Origin: JBBQZU01 sp038207425
GTDB lineage: Bacteria; Bacteroidota; Bacteroidia; Flavobacteriales_D; Cryomorphaceae
DNA: 11,073 nucleotides
NCBI GenBank assembly: GCA_038207425.1
Contig: JBBQZU010000058.1
Coordinates: 1 to 11,073, forward strand
Direction: 5' to 3'
This document shows positions 1 to 6,585 of this stretch, one piece after another. The notes under the pieces are model-generated. The model ran no database searches, was not told the DNA's origin, and saw only the letters and a program-made list of their open reading frames with translations. Every line of letters begins with the position of its first letter. The first letter of the stretch is position 1. Both the position numbers and the translations under genes were made by a program.

Positions 1-606
1 CAAGCCGATGTTGTTTATGGCTATCAGGAAGTAAGGAAAGGAGGCTTTTTTGAGAGATATAGCGGTAATTTATTTTGGAAGTTGATACGGTATTTTAGCC
101 AAATTGACATTCCCGAAAACCTTACTACAGAAAGGCTAATGTCTCGACAATATGTGATTGCTCTTTGCAGCCTCCCGGAAACTGGACCTTTTTTAGGGGG
201 AATGATGTACTGGATTGGCTTCAAGCAAATTGGAATACCCATCAAGCGGATTCAAAGACAGGGGAAATCAACTTACAGCAGTATTAAACGAGGCGGACTG
301 CTTCTAAAAGCGGTAACATCCTTTAGCGGATACCCGCTCAAGTTGGTTTTCTTTTTTGGCAGCATGATTACTATAATTAGCTTCATCACATTGGGAATTC
401 TATTGGCCCGTAAATTAATCTACCCGGAAACATTATTGATTGGTTACACCTCAATAATGGTCACCATTTTGCTAGCCGCCGGATCAATACTGATGGCGCT
501 AGGCATCATCGGTTTATATTTGGAACGGGTATATAATCAATCAAAAAAACGTCCTTTGTATATTATTAAGTCAATTACCGATCACTCATCGATATGGAAA
601 ACTTAG
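1..606 (+). CDS. Membrane-anchored GT2 glycosyltransferase, C-terminal part (5' truncated; DPM1/ArnC/GtrB-like)
   Basis: The frame is open from base 1 (first residues QADVVYGYQEVRKGG), so the gene starts left of the window; 201 residues are visible. The opening ADVVYG segment matches the conserved core that follows the catalytic region in DPM1/ArnC/GtrB-type GT-A enzymes. Two hydrophobic helices follow, at about visible residues 113-135 and 145-170, and then the family-typical tail GIIGLYLERVY (168-178) and KKRPLYIIKS (182-191). Such enzymes usually transfer a sugar from a nucleotide donor to undecaprenyl or dolichyl phosphate at the cytoplasmic face of the membrane. The TTG at 82 is internal and not a real start. 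The 3' end overlaps the next gene by 13 bases. The DXD motif and nucleotide-binding half lie outside the window, so donor and acceptor cannot be assigned; assignment to the family is secure. Confidence 0.9.
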   Translation, partial: QADVVYGYQEVRKGGFFERYSGNLFWKLIRYFSQIDIPENLTTERLMSRQYVIALCSLPETGPFLGGMMYWIGFKQIGIPIKRIQRQGKSTYSSIKRGGLLLKAVTSFSGYPLKLVFFFGSMITIISFITLGILLARKLIYPETLLIGYTSIMVTILLAAGSILMALGIIGLYLERVYNQSKKRPLYIIKSITDHSSIWKT

Positions 607-1337
607 ACAACTACATTGAAGCCTACACCAAGAATTTTGAGTTTTATGAGGAAAACGTATTGTATCTAACTCAATACGCTAACCATATGATTGCCTCCAT
701 ACGTAATCAGGAACATGGCAATGTACTCAGCTTGGGTATTGGGCACGAAGTTGTTGGTGGTAAACTGGCTGAATTGTATGGCTCCTTCATACACAGCCAT
801 CACATCATCGATGGTTCTTTGAAACTCGTGGAGGTTTATGTGAAAAACCATCCATCAGAAACTCTCAGGGTTGAACACGTTTACTTTGAAGATTTTCAAT
901 CCGACTTCAAATTTGATGCCATTGAAATGGGCTTTGTATTGGAACATGTAGATGATCCGGGATTGATCCTGAGAAGGTATTACAATATGCTTCAAGACGA
1001 TGGAACATTGTACATTGCTGTGCCAAATGCAAAATCATTGCACAGACTCATTGGTCATCACGCCGGAATGCTGAATGATATGTATGCATTAAGTGAAGCT
1101 GACTTCAAGTTAGGGCACAAAAGGTATTTTGATATTGACAGCATTACAAAGCTCGTTGAAGATTCTGGATATGTCATCGAGGATGTAAAAGGACTAATGC
1201 TTAAGCCTATTACAGGCGGACAAATGAAACAACTTGATTGGAATCAGGATGTCATGAAGGCGCTTATGATCTTGGGCGACAACATGCCTGCTGTGTCTAA
1301 CTGCATCTACCTGGAAGCCAAAAAGCAGCCAAAATGA
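594..1337 (+). CDS. Class I SAM-dependent methyltransferase
   Basis: The 247-residue soluble protein has a Rossmann-type SAM fold. Motif I is at about residues 44-52 (VLSLGIGHE), a variant in which His-Glu replaces the usual third glycine. An acidic residue ends strand 2 (D73 in HHIIDG). The motif IV region FDAIEMGFVLEHVDDP lies near 107-122, followed by LYIAVPNAKSLHRLIG, which is common in methyltransferases of glycan loci. GHKRYFD follows and leads into the C-terminal strands. No membrane segment is seen. The ATG at 594 sits inside the end of the glycosyltransferase gene, and the stop overlaps the next start as ATGA. The neighbours suggest it methylates a sugar, either at a hydroxyl or at the amino group made by the downstream aminotransferase; the substrate cannot be read from the sequence. 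Confidence 0.88.
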   Translation: MENLDNYIEAYTKNFEFYEENVLYLTQYANHMIASIRNQEHGNVLSLGIGHEVVGGKLAELYGSFIHSHHIIDGSLKLVEVYVKNHPSETLRVEHVYFEDFQSDFKFDAIEMGFVLEHVDDPGLILRRYYNMLQDDGTLYIAVPNAKSLHRLIGHHAGMLNDMYALSEADFKLGHKRYFDIDSITKLVEDSGYVIEDVKGLMLKPITGGQMKQLDWNQDVMKALMILGDNMPAVSNCIYLEAKKQPK

Positions 1338-2956
1338 AAGTGTTGATTGTGTCCGGTGGCGGCTTCCAGGGACAAACACTTCTAAATATTTTCAGAGCGT
1401 TACGGGCAGCAGAAATCCATATTGCCGACATCCATCTACACAATGTAACAAAGATTGCTGCCGATCGCTACGTCACCTGCCCAGCAATTCATGATGAAGA
1501 CAAGTTTATTCGCTTTGTCGATGATTACATTCAAAACGAACAAATTGATTACATCGTTCCAAGCACAGATTGGGAGCTTTCATTACTTAGTAAGTACCGT
1601 AATCGCTGGAAGGCTGAAACCTTGGTGAGCGAACCATCCCTTCTTGAGATACTGAGAAATAAGCTCTCAACGCATCAATTTGTGGAATCAAATGGTCTGC
1701 CGGGCTTACAAACTTTTGCAAGTGCTAGTGAAGCAAATTTTTGGCCTTTGTACAGAAAACCAATTGTTGGATTTGGAGGTAAGAATCACGCTGTCATTGC
1801 TTCAGAAAGTGACTTTCGTGAAATGGATGGGGAGGAGTCGCTTTATGTCTATCAGGAGTTTATTAAAGTATTTGATGAGTTTTCCATTGACGTGTTTATA
1901 GGGCGAAATGACTTCAGTGAGCCTTTAATTCGCAAGCGGGTGCGCAGCTCAGGAGGCTTTGCTGTGGTATCAAAATTGGAGGAAGTGGACGCGCAAACAT
2001 TGAAGGTGGTTATACAACTCGTCCGATTACTTTGCGAAAAAGGTGCCTATGGCTTCTTTAATATCCAGTTTATGTCCTTTTCAGGACGAATCGCCTTCAC
2101 CGATATTAACCCCCGCGTGGGCACTTCTTCTGTTTTGGCACACTTTATAACTCCTAAATTGTTGTCATTTTTTCCAAATAAGACATCGCAACGCACTTTT
2201 CGTTCTCCTGACATAAGCCATAACAAGCCAAGTTTTGTTTACCGAAGACTGTACGACAGAGCAATACCGATATTAAATCTTAAAGAATTCAGTGCAATTT
2301 GCTTTGACCTTGATGATACCTTAATGGACCACAGAGCATGGGTTAACCAACAATTTCAATCCTTCGTGGCAAAACTAGAGCTTCAGGAATTCCAAAAAGC
2401 TAAAGTGCTGCTAACTGGTGCCATGGCCATTGAAGAATCCAAAGTCTACCAGCTGATTGACTTGCTAATCTCCGAACACAGTGAAATTTTGCCTGCAAAG
2501 GAAAGTCTACTTGACATTTATAGGGCAAGCATTCCAAATCATGTGCGACTCATGGAAGGTGCTCATTCATTAGTAAGTCAACTCCATGAAGCAGGACTGA
2601 AAGTATTCATACTAACGGACAACCCTCCGGCCCATCAACGAAAAAAGATTGAACTACTTCCATTTCGTCATTTGATTCACAAGGTTTTTTATGCGGAAGA
2701 AACTGGATTCAGAAAGCCTCATGAAGCATGTTTCGAATTGGTAAAACAAGATGCTGACATTAGCACCGTCGCATTTGTAGGAGATAATTTTTACAGAGAT
2801 ATTTTGGGTTCTTTGAATGCAGGATTTAAGTACGCCTTTCATTTAAAAAGGCCCGGAGGGTTTGTGAGTAGCTCGTCTGAGCCAATACATGGCAATGAGT
2901 TATCCGATAAATATCATAATATTGAATCTCTAACTGAGTTAATGCTTCATATCTGA
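1334..2956 (+). CDS. ATP-grasp ligase-like / HAD phosphatase-like fusion protein
   Basis: The 540-residue protein has two enzymatic halves. Residues 1 to about 290 look like a carbamoyl-phosphate-synthase-type ATP-grasp enzyme. They comprise a pre-ATP-grasp Rossmann start (VLIVSGGGFQGQ), a probable ATP-binding lysine at 142 (RKPIVGFGGKN), FFNIQF at 241-246, and the metal/ATP site TDINPRVGTSS (256-266; D257, N259, R261). Residues from about 318 to 540 are a HAD-superfamily hydrolase with all four motifs: FDLDDTL (nucleophile D325, acid/base D327), ILTDN (T428), FRKPHEACF (K461), and VGDNFYRDILGSLNAG (D484, D489). ATP-grasp enzymes usually join a carboxylate to an amine through an acyl phosphate; HAD enzymes usually remove phosphate. 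The upstream gene overlaps by ATGA and the downstream one by TGATG. The position next to a sugar aminotransferase suggests amide formation on an amino sugar, but this is inference. Both domain calls are firm; the substrate is unknown. Confidence 0.88.
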   Translation: MKVLIVSGGGFQGQTLLNIFRALRAAEIHIADIHLHNVTKIAADRYVTCPAIHDEDKFIRFVDDYIQNEQIDYIVPSTDWELSLLSKYRNRWKAETLVSEPSLLEILRNKLSTHQFVESNGLPGLQTFASASEANFWPLYRKPIVGFGGKNHAVIASESDFREMDGEESLYVYQEFIKVFDEFSIDVFIGRNDFSEPLIRKRVRSSGGFAVVSKLEEVDAQTLKVVIQLVRLLCEKGAYGFFNIQFMSFSGRIAFTDINPRVGTSSVLAHFITPKLLSFFPNKTSQRTFRSPDISHNKPSFVYRRLYDRAIPILNLKEFSAICFDLDDTLMDHRAWVNQQFQSFVAKLELQEFQKAKVLLTGAMAIEESKVYQLIDLLISEHSEILPAKESLLDIYRASIPNHVRLMEGAHSLVSQLHEAGLKVFILTDNPPAHQRKKIELLPFRHLIHKVFYAEETGFRKPHEACFELVKQDADISTVAFVGDNFYRDILGSLNAGFKYAFHLKRPGGFVSSSSEPIHGNELSDKYHNIESLTELMLHI

Positions 2957-4083
2957 TGATCCCATTTAATAAGCCTTATTTGAGTGGTAAGGAACTCGAA
3001 TATATTCAGGAAGCCGTCGAGAACCGGCATCTTTCAGGCAATGGACCATTTACCAAAAAGTGCCAGGCCTTTTTTGAGAACCGTTATGGTTTTGGGAAAT
3101 GTTTGTTGACTACGAGCTGTACCGACGCCCTTGAAATGGCTGCGATCTTGTGTCGCGTAGGGCCGGACGATGAGGTCATAATGCCCTCTTTTACCTTTGT
3201 GAGTACAGCCAATGCCTTTGTTTTGCGTGGAGCAAAGATTGTATTTTGCGACAGCCGCAGCGATCATCCGGGTATGGACGAAGACCTGATTGAAAGCTTA
3301 ATTACACCCCGAACAAAAGTTATTGTACCTGTGCATTATGCAGGTGTGGCCTGCGACATGGACAAGATTATGGCGCTCGCCGATAAATACCATTTGCTGG
3401 TGGTGGAAGATGCCGCCCAGGCCATCGATAGTTTTTATACCGGAGCAGATGGGGTAAAACATCCCTTGGGAGGAATCGGCCATTTGGCAGCTTTTAGTTT
3501 TCACGAAACGAAGAACATACAATGCGGTGAAGGCGGAATGTTGGTCGTCAATGACATGCAGTTTGCAGAACGCGCCGAAATTATTTGGGAGAAAGGAACG
3601 AATCGCGCGGCTTTTTTCCGGGGCGAGATTGACAAGTACGGCTGGGTAGATGTGGGCAGCTCCTTCTTGCCGTCAGAGTTGATTGCGGCCTTTCTCTGGG
3701 CCCAATTGGAAGCCTTAGACGGTATTCAGAACAGACGAAAGGCCATCTGGAACACCTATTGGGATGGCCTGCAAGGACTGACCGAAAAGGGCATCCAATT
3801 GCCCCATGGACCAGCCTATGCCACCAACAATGCGCATTTGTTTTACCTCGTGATGCCCGGAATTGAAGAACGAACGCGGTTTATTGCGGCCTTAAAAGCG
3901 GAAGATATTATGGCGGTGTTTCACTACCAAGGCCTCGACCGCTCGCGATTCGGCACTGCACAAGGAGCGTGCGTTGCGCTGCCATTCGCAGACGCCTATA
4001 GCCATAACCTCGTGCGGCTTCCATTCTATTGCGGTTTAAACACGGAACGTATAGTTTCGCAGATTTGCGCCCAATGGATTTGA
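2956..4083 (+). CDS. wecE: dTDP-4-amino-4,6-dideoxygalactose transaminase (WecE/RffA-type, DegT/DnrJ/EryC1 family)
   Basis: The 375-residue protein is collinear with the E. coli enterobacterial common antigen enzyme WecE/RffA as I recall it, and nearly the same length. Shared segments include the start MIPFNKP, EVIMPSFTFVSTANAFVLRG (73-92), VIVPVHYAGVACDMD (122-136), the PLP-contacting VVEDAAQ (149-155), SFHETKN with the Schiff-base lysine K186, EKGTNRAAFFRGEIDKYGW, and IMAVFHYQ near the C-terminus. The enzyme transfers an amino group from glutamate to C4 of dTDP-4-keto-6-deoxyglucose, giving dTDP-Fuc4N in the cytoplasm. The start is fixed by TGATG coupling to the ATP-grasp/HAD gene. No rmlA, rmlB, acetyltransferase wecD or wecF is seen in the window, so the amino sugar may be modified differently from that in common antigen. 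The family call is very firm; the exact stereochemistry of the product is inferred from similarity. Confidence 0.95.
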   Translation: MIPFNKPYLSGKELEYIQEAVENRHLSGNGPFTKKCQAFFENRYGFGKCLLTTSCTDALEMAAILCRVGPDDEVIMPSFTFVSTANAFVLRGAKIVFCDSRSDHPGMDEDLIESLITPRTKVIVPVHYAGVACDMDKIMALADKYHLLVVEDAAQAIDSFYTGADGVKHPLGGIGHLAAFSFHETKNIQCGEGGMLVVNDMQFAERAEIIWEKGTNRAAFFRGEIDKYGWVDVGSSFLPSELIAAFLWAQLEALDGIQNRRKAIWNTYWDGLQGLTEKGIQLPHGPAYATNNAHLFYLVMPGIEERTRFIAALKAEDIMAVFHYQGLDRSRFGTAQGACVALPFADAYSHNLVRLPFYCGLNTERIVSQICAQWI

Positions 4084-4892
4084 TACCTCCAAAATTGTTT
4101 GATAGGCTTAAGTTGCACGAAGGCATCTGGTTTGCCGAAAGTTCCGGGAAAATCTCCTACCCCGATGATGGGAACGATGCTTGCTATCAAGTGGAAGAGC
4201 ATAGTTTTTGGTTTCAGCACCGCAATAAGTGCATCCTTGCCCTTGTTGAAAGGCACTTGCCCAAGGATGGGGTATTTATGGATGTTGGGGGCGGAAACGG
4301 ATTTGTGGCCAAGGCCGTTCAAGACGCTGGATACTCCGTAGTATTGGTAGAGCCTTTTCAGGCGGGCTGTGTGAATGCGCGGAAACGCGGCGTAAATCAT
4401 GTTGTAAGCGGCGTTGCGAATACCCAAAATTTTCCTGAAAACAGTATCGATGCGATTGGCATTTTCGATGTGCTTGAGCATATTGAAGATCGACCAGCAT
4501 TTCTGGCTGAACTAAGAAGGCTGTTGAAGCCCAGAGGCAAACTCTTCATTACTGTGCCAGCTTACGATTTTCTTTGGTCACAAGAAGATTTGCTGGCCGG
4601 ACATTATTTGAGGTACACGCGCAAAGGCTTAATGGCTGACTTGCAAACCGCAAGGTTTAAATCCATTTTTAGTAGCTATTTTTTCTCATGGTTGGTGTTG
4701 CCCATTTTATTTTTCCGTGCGCTCCCTCATGCCCTTGGTTCAAAAGAAGTCGGAGAAGTTCAGAAAGACCATGCAAAAGGGTCTGCGGCGCAGAAAGCTT
4801 TGAGTTTTGAAATATCCAGAATCGGGAAGCACAAGATGGTTGCGTCAGGAAGCAGTGTGATTGGAGTTTTTACCAAAGAAATCAATCGGTGA
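4074..4892 (+). CDS. Class I SAM-dependent methyltransferase with C-terminal hydrophobic hairpin
   Basis: The protein has 272 residues from the ATG at 4074. HSFWFQHRN (43-51) is a signature of a bacterial methyltransferase subfamily with WF and RN before the SAM fold. Motif I is VFMDVGGGNGF (67-77), strand 2 ends with VVLVEP, and motif IV is IGIFDVLEHIED (about 129-140). LFITVPAYDFLWS and GHYLRYT follow. A hydrophobic stretch (YFFSWLVLPILFFRALP, about residues 200-217) may dip into or cross the membrane, and the protein ends with GSSVIGVFTK, as is usual for the group. I chose ATG 4074 (10-base overlap with wecE) over an upstream TTG at 4029, because that alternative adds 15 residues lying wholly inside wecE. 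Its role is probably methylation of a lipid-linked or nucleotide-linked sugar; the target is unknown. It is clearly distinct from the first methyltransferase. Confidence 0.88.
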   Translation: MDLIPPKLFDRLKLHEGIWFAESSGKISYPDDGNDACYQVEEHSFWFQHRNKCILALVERHLPKDGVFMDVGGGNGFVAKAVQDAGYSVVLVEPFQAGCVNARKRGVNHVVSGVANTQNFPENSIDAIGIFDVLEHIEDRPAFLAELRRLLKPRGKLFITVPAYDFLWSQEDLLAGHYLRYTRKGLMADLQTARFKSIFSSYFFSWLVLPILFFRALPHALGSKEVGEVQKDHAKGSAAQKALSFEISRIGKHKMVASGSSVIGVFTKEINR

Positions 4893-5092
4893 TAAGGAGC
4901 GATATTTCCTATTGTTATTTTCCGATTGGAGTACCTTCGTCAGGCACTTTAAGCTCCCTGCGAACTATGGTCTTTTTGGGGTGGACAAAGCGACAAAAAA
5001 ATCAAGGAATCGGCTCCGAAAATGGGTCGATTAATACCTTGGATATTATAGAATTTGATTGGTTGCTTAAGAAGCTAGGATTATTGCCATGA
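4889..5092 (+). CDS. Small unrecognised ORF (67 codons) bridging two genes
   Basis: I do not recognise this frame. It opens with GTG overlapping the stop of the methyltransferase gene (GTGA) and closes with a TGA overlapping the start of the GT-C gene (ATGA). Without it, 4893-5088 would be the only gap in a plus-strand block where every other junction overlaps, which favours translation. The product would be polar to mildly amphipathic, with a basic centre (GWTKRQKNQG, residues 32-41) and a leucine-rich end (DWLLKKLGLLP, 57-67). There is no clear membrane helix, signal peptide or known motif. A competing frame from a TTG at 4861 to 5032 is also open (about 57 codons), so the stretch could instead be an untranslated spacer or the relic of a lost gene. 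Confidence 0.4.
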   Translation: MIRSDISYCYFPIGVPSSGTLSSLRTMVFLGWTKRQKNQGIGSENGSINTLDIIEFDWLLKKLGLLP

Positions 5093-6585
5093 AGAAAGAA
5101 TGGAGAAAGCTGTTCAGAAATTCCAAGGTTAGCTGCTGGATCATTTTTTTTCTAGCTCTTTTAGTGCGTGTTGCATTTTATTTCTGGGGAACTCCGATAT
5201 ACTACGGTAGTTCAGGTTATCAATTGAGCGGCGATTTTGGGTCGTGGGCACAGAGCATTCAAAACCTTGTAGAGCATGGGCAATATACAGTGGCGATTGG
5301 ATTGGGAAATGGACAGTTTTTCCGCCCTCCCGGTTACGGCTTTTTTCTCCTGCCCTTTTATTTATTATTTGGAACTTGGGAAGATGCGTATGTTTGGATT
5401 GCTGCAGTTCAAATCGCAATGGATGCCCTGGCGGCTGTTATTTTGTTTAATGCGGTGCGCATACTTACAGCCAATTTTATTAGCGCATGGCTTGCTGGCA
5501 TGCTCTACACGTTTTACTTTTTTGCTCTGGGTTGGACTCCAGTGCTCTACCCCGAAGCACCTTCGTTATTCTTTTTGATTGCCGGCTTTTATTGTTTTGT
5601 TCGAGCCATTCACTACAATGGCCATAACACATTATTGTATTGGCTTGCAATGGGCATTTGCTGGGGGATTGCGGCCTTGCTCAGGATTCAATTGCTCGCG
5701 ATTTTGTTGGTTCCGGCGTTGGTTATTGGCTGGAATTATTTGAGATACAAGGGTCTCTTTTTAAAACCGCTTCTACTGGTTTACGCAGGTATATTGATCA
5801 CTTATGGCCTATGGCCTGCCCGAAACATTATCAACTATGGCGAACCTGTATTTATTCAAAAATTGGTGGAAGGCGGTGTATGGAGTAAGGACTATACGTC
5901 TTTTTTCGGCATGTTAAAAGCAATTCAAGTGGGTCATCAACCACAGTTTTCGCAATTGCTTAAACAGGAAGCCATTCATTGGCCGGATGCTATTCAATGG
6001 ACGCATGAGGACTCGATAAAAATCCAGCATGCTGTGCTACTAATGCACACTTGCGGAAGGGCTACTCAACGGTGGAAGGAGAACGAAGGGTATGGAAAAG
6101 CAAAAGTGCTAACTGAAAATTGTGATTTAGAAATAGCAGCGCTTTGGGAAGATCTGACGCATACAATTAAAGAGCGACATCCGTACTATACTTCGATCAA
6201 AGTACCATTGCTCAACTTATCGAAAGCATTTTTTAAAAATAGTTTGACAGAACGTCCAACGCCTTTTGTGGTCCGTGTAGCTTTTGGCTTGCGCAGCATC
6301 CTTATTTTTGTGGGACTCTTTGGTGCTGTAATTTTATTGATTGGCAAAAGTCGTGATTTCCATTTGGTGGCTATCCTTATTCTTGCTGCGGTTGGGGCGG
6401 TTTATCTGTCCATTACATTTGTAGCGAGACATGTTGAAATGCGCTATCTTTTGCAAGCAGATGTCCTCTTGTTGCTCCCCGTTGCGATGATGGGTGGCTT
6501 GTGGATTAGCAGATTGGTTGCCGGCAAAAAAGACGTTCATACGGGCAGCGCTGAGCCCACTACAGACCGAAAAGATGCAAGATAG
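5089..6585 (+). CDS. GT-C family polytopic glycosyltransferase (ArnT/PMT-like)
   Basis: The 498-residue protein has about ten hydrophobic helices, starting with one at about residues 15-33. The first non-cytoplasmic loop carries GYQLSGDFGSWAQSIQNLVEHGQY (43-66); D49 is at the position of the catalytic Asp usual in GT-C enzymes. FFRPPGYGFFLLPFYLLFG (77-95) is the family's hallmark Arg-Pro-Pro-Gly-Tyr motif. A soluble loop of about 120 residues (roughly 250-385) follows, then C-terminal helices and a charged tail. GT-C enzymes take a sugar from a polyprenyl-phosphate donor on the periplasmic side and move it to a lipid, glycan or protein. That fits the polyprenyl-phosphate GT2 at the start of the operon as a donor-making partner, as in ArnC/ArnT or Gtr systems. 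The ATG overlaps the preceding small frame by ATGA. The family call is firm; the acceptor is unknown. Confidence 0.87.
   Translation: MKKEWRKLFRNSKVSCWIIFFLALLVRVAFYFWGTPIYYGSSGYQLSGDFGSWAQSIQNLVEHGQYTVAIGLGNGQFFRPPGYGFFLLPFYLLFGTWEDAYVWIAAVQIAMDALAAVILFNAVRILTANFISAWLAGMLYTFYFFALGWTPVLYPEAPSLFFLIAGFYCFVRAIHYNGHNTLLYWLAMGICWGIAALLRIQLLAILLVPALVIGWNYLRYKGLFLKPLLLVYAGILITYGLWPARNIINYGEPVFIQKLVEGGVWSKDYTSFFGMLKAIQVGHQPQFSQLLKQEAIHWPDAIQWTHEDSIKIQHAVLLMHTCGRATQRWKENEGYGKAKVLTENCDLEIAALWEDLTHTIKERHPYYTSIKVPLLNLSKAFFKNSLTERPTPFVVRVAFGLRSILIFVGLFGAVILLIGKSRDFHLVAILILAAVGAVYLSITFVARHVEMRYLLQADVLLLLPVAMMGGLWISRLVAGKKDVHTGSAEPTTDRKDAR

Noticed and set aside
4029..4083. Upstream TTG start extending the second methyltransferase by 15 residues
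   Set aside because: The extra residues lie wholly inside wecE and the ATG at 4074 gives a family-like N-terminus.
4026..4481. Open minus-strand frame of about 150 codons opposite the second methyltransferase
   Set aside because: The plus strand here encodes clear methyltransferase motifs; the antisense product shows no domain.
4861..5032. Alternative short plus-strand frame starting at a TTG in the end of the methyltransferase gene
   Set aside because: It lacks the coupling geometry of the 4889-5092 frame and uses a rarer start; kept only as a competing reading.
6494..6574. Upstream GTG start extending the last membrane protein by 27 residues
   Set aside because: The extension lies inside the GT-C gene and reads as a shadow of it; the ATG at 6575 leads directly to the first helix.
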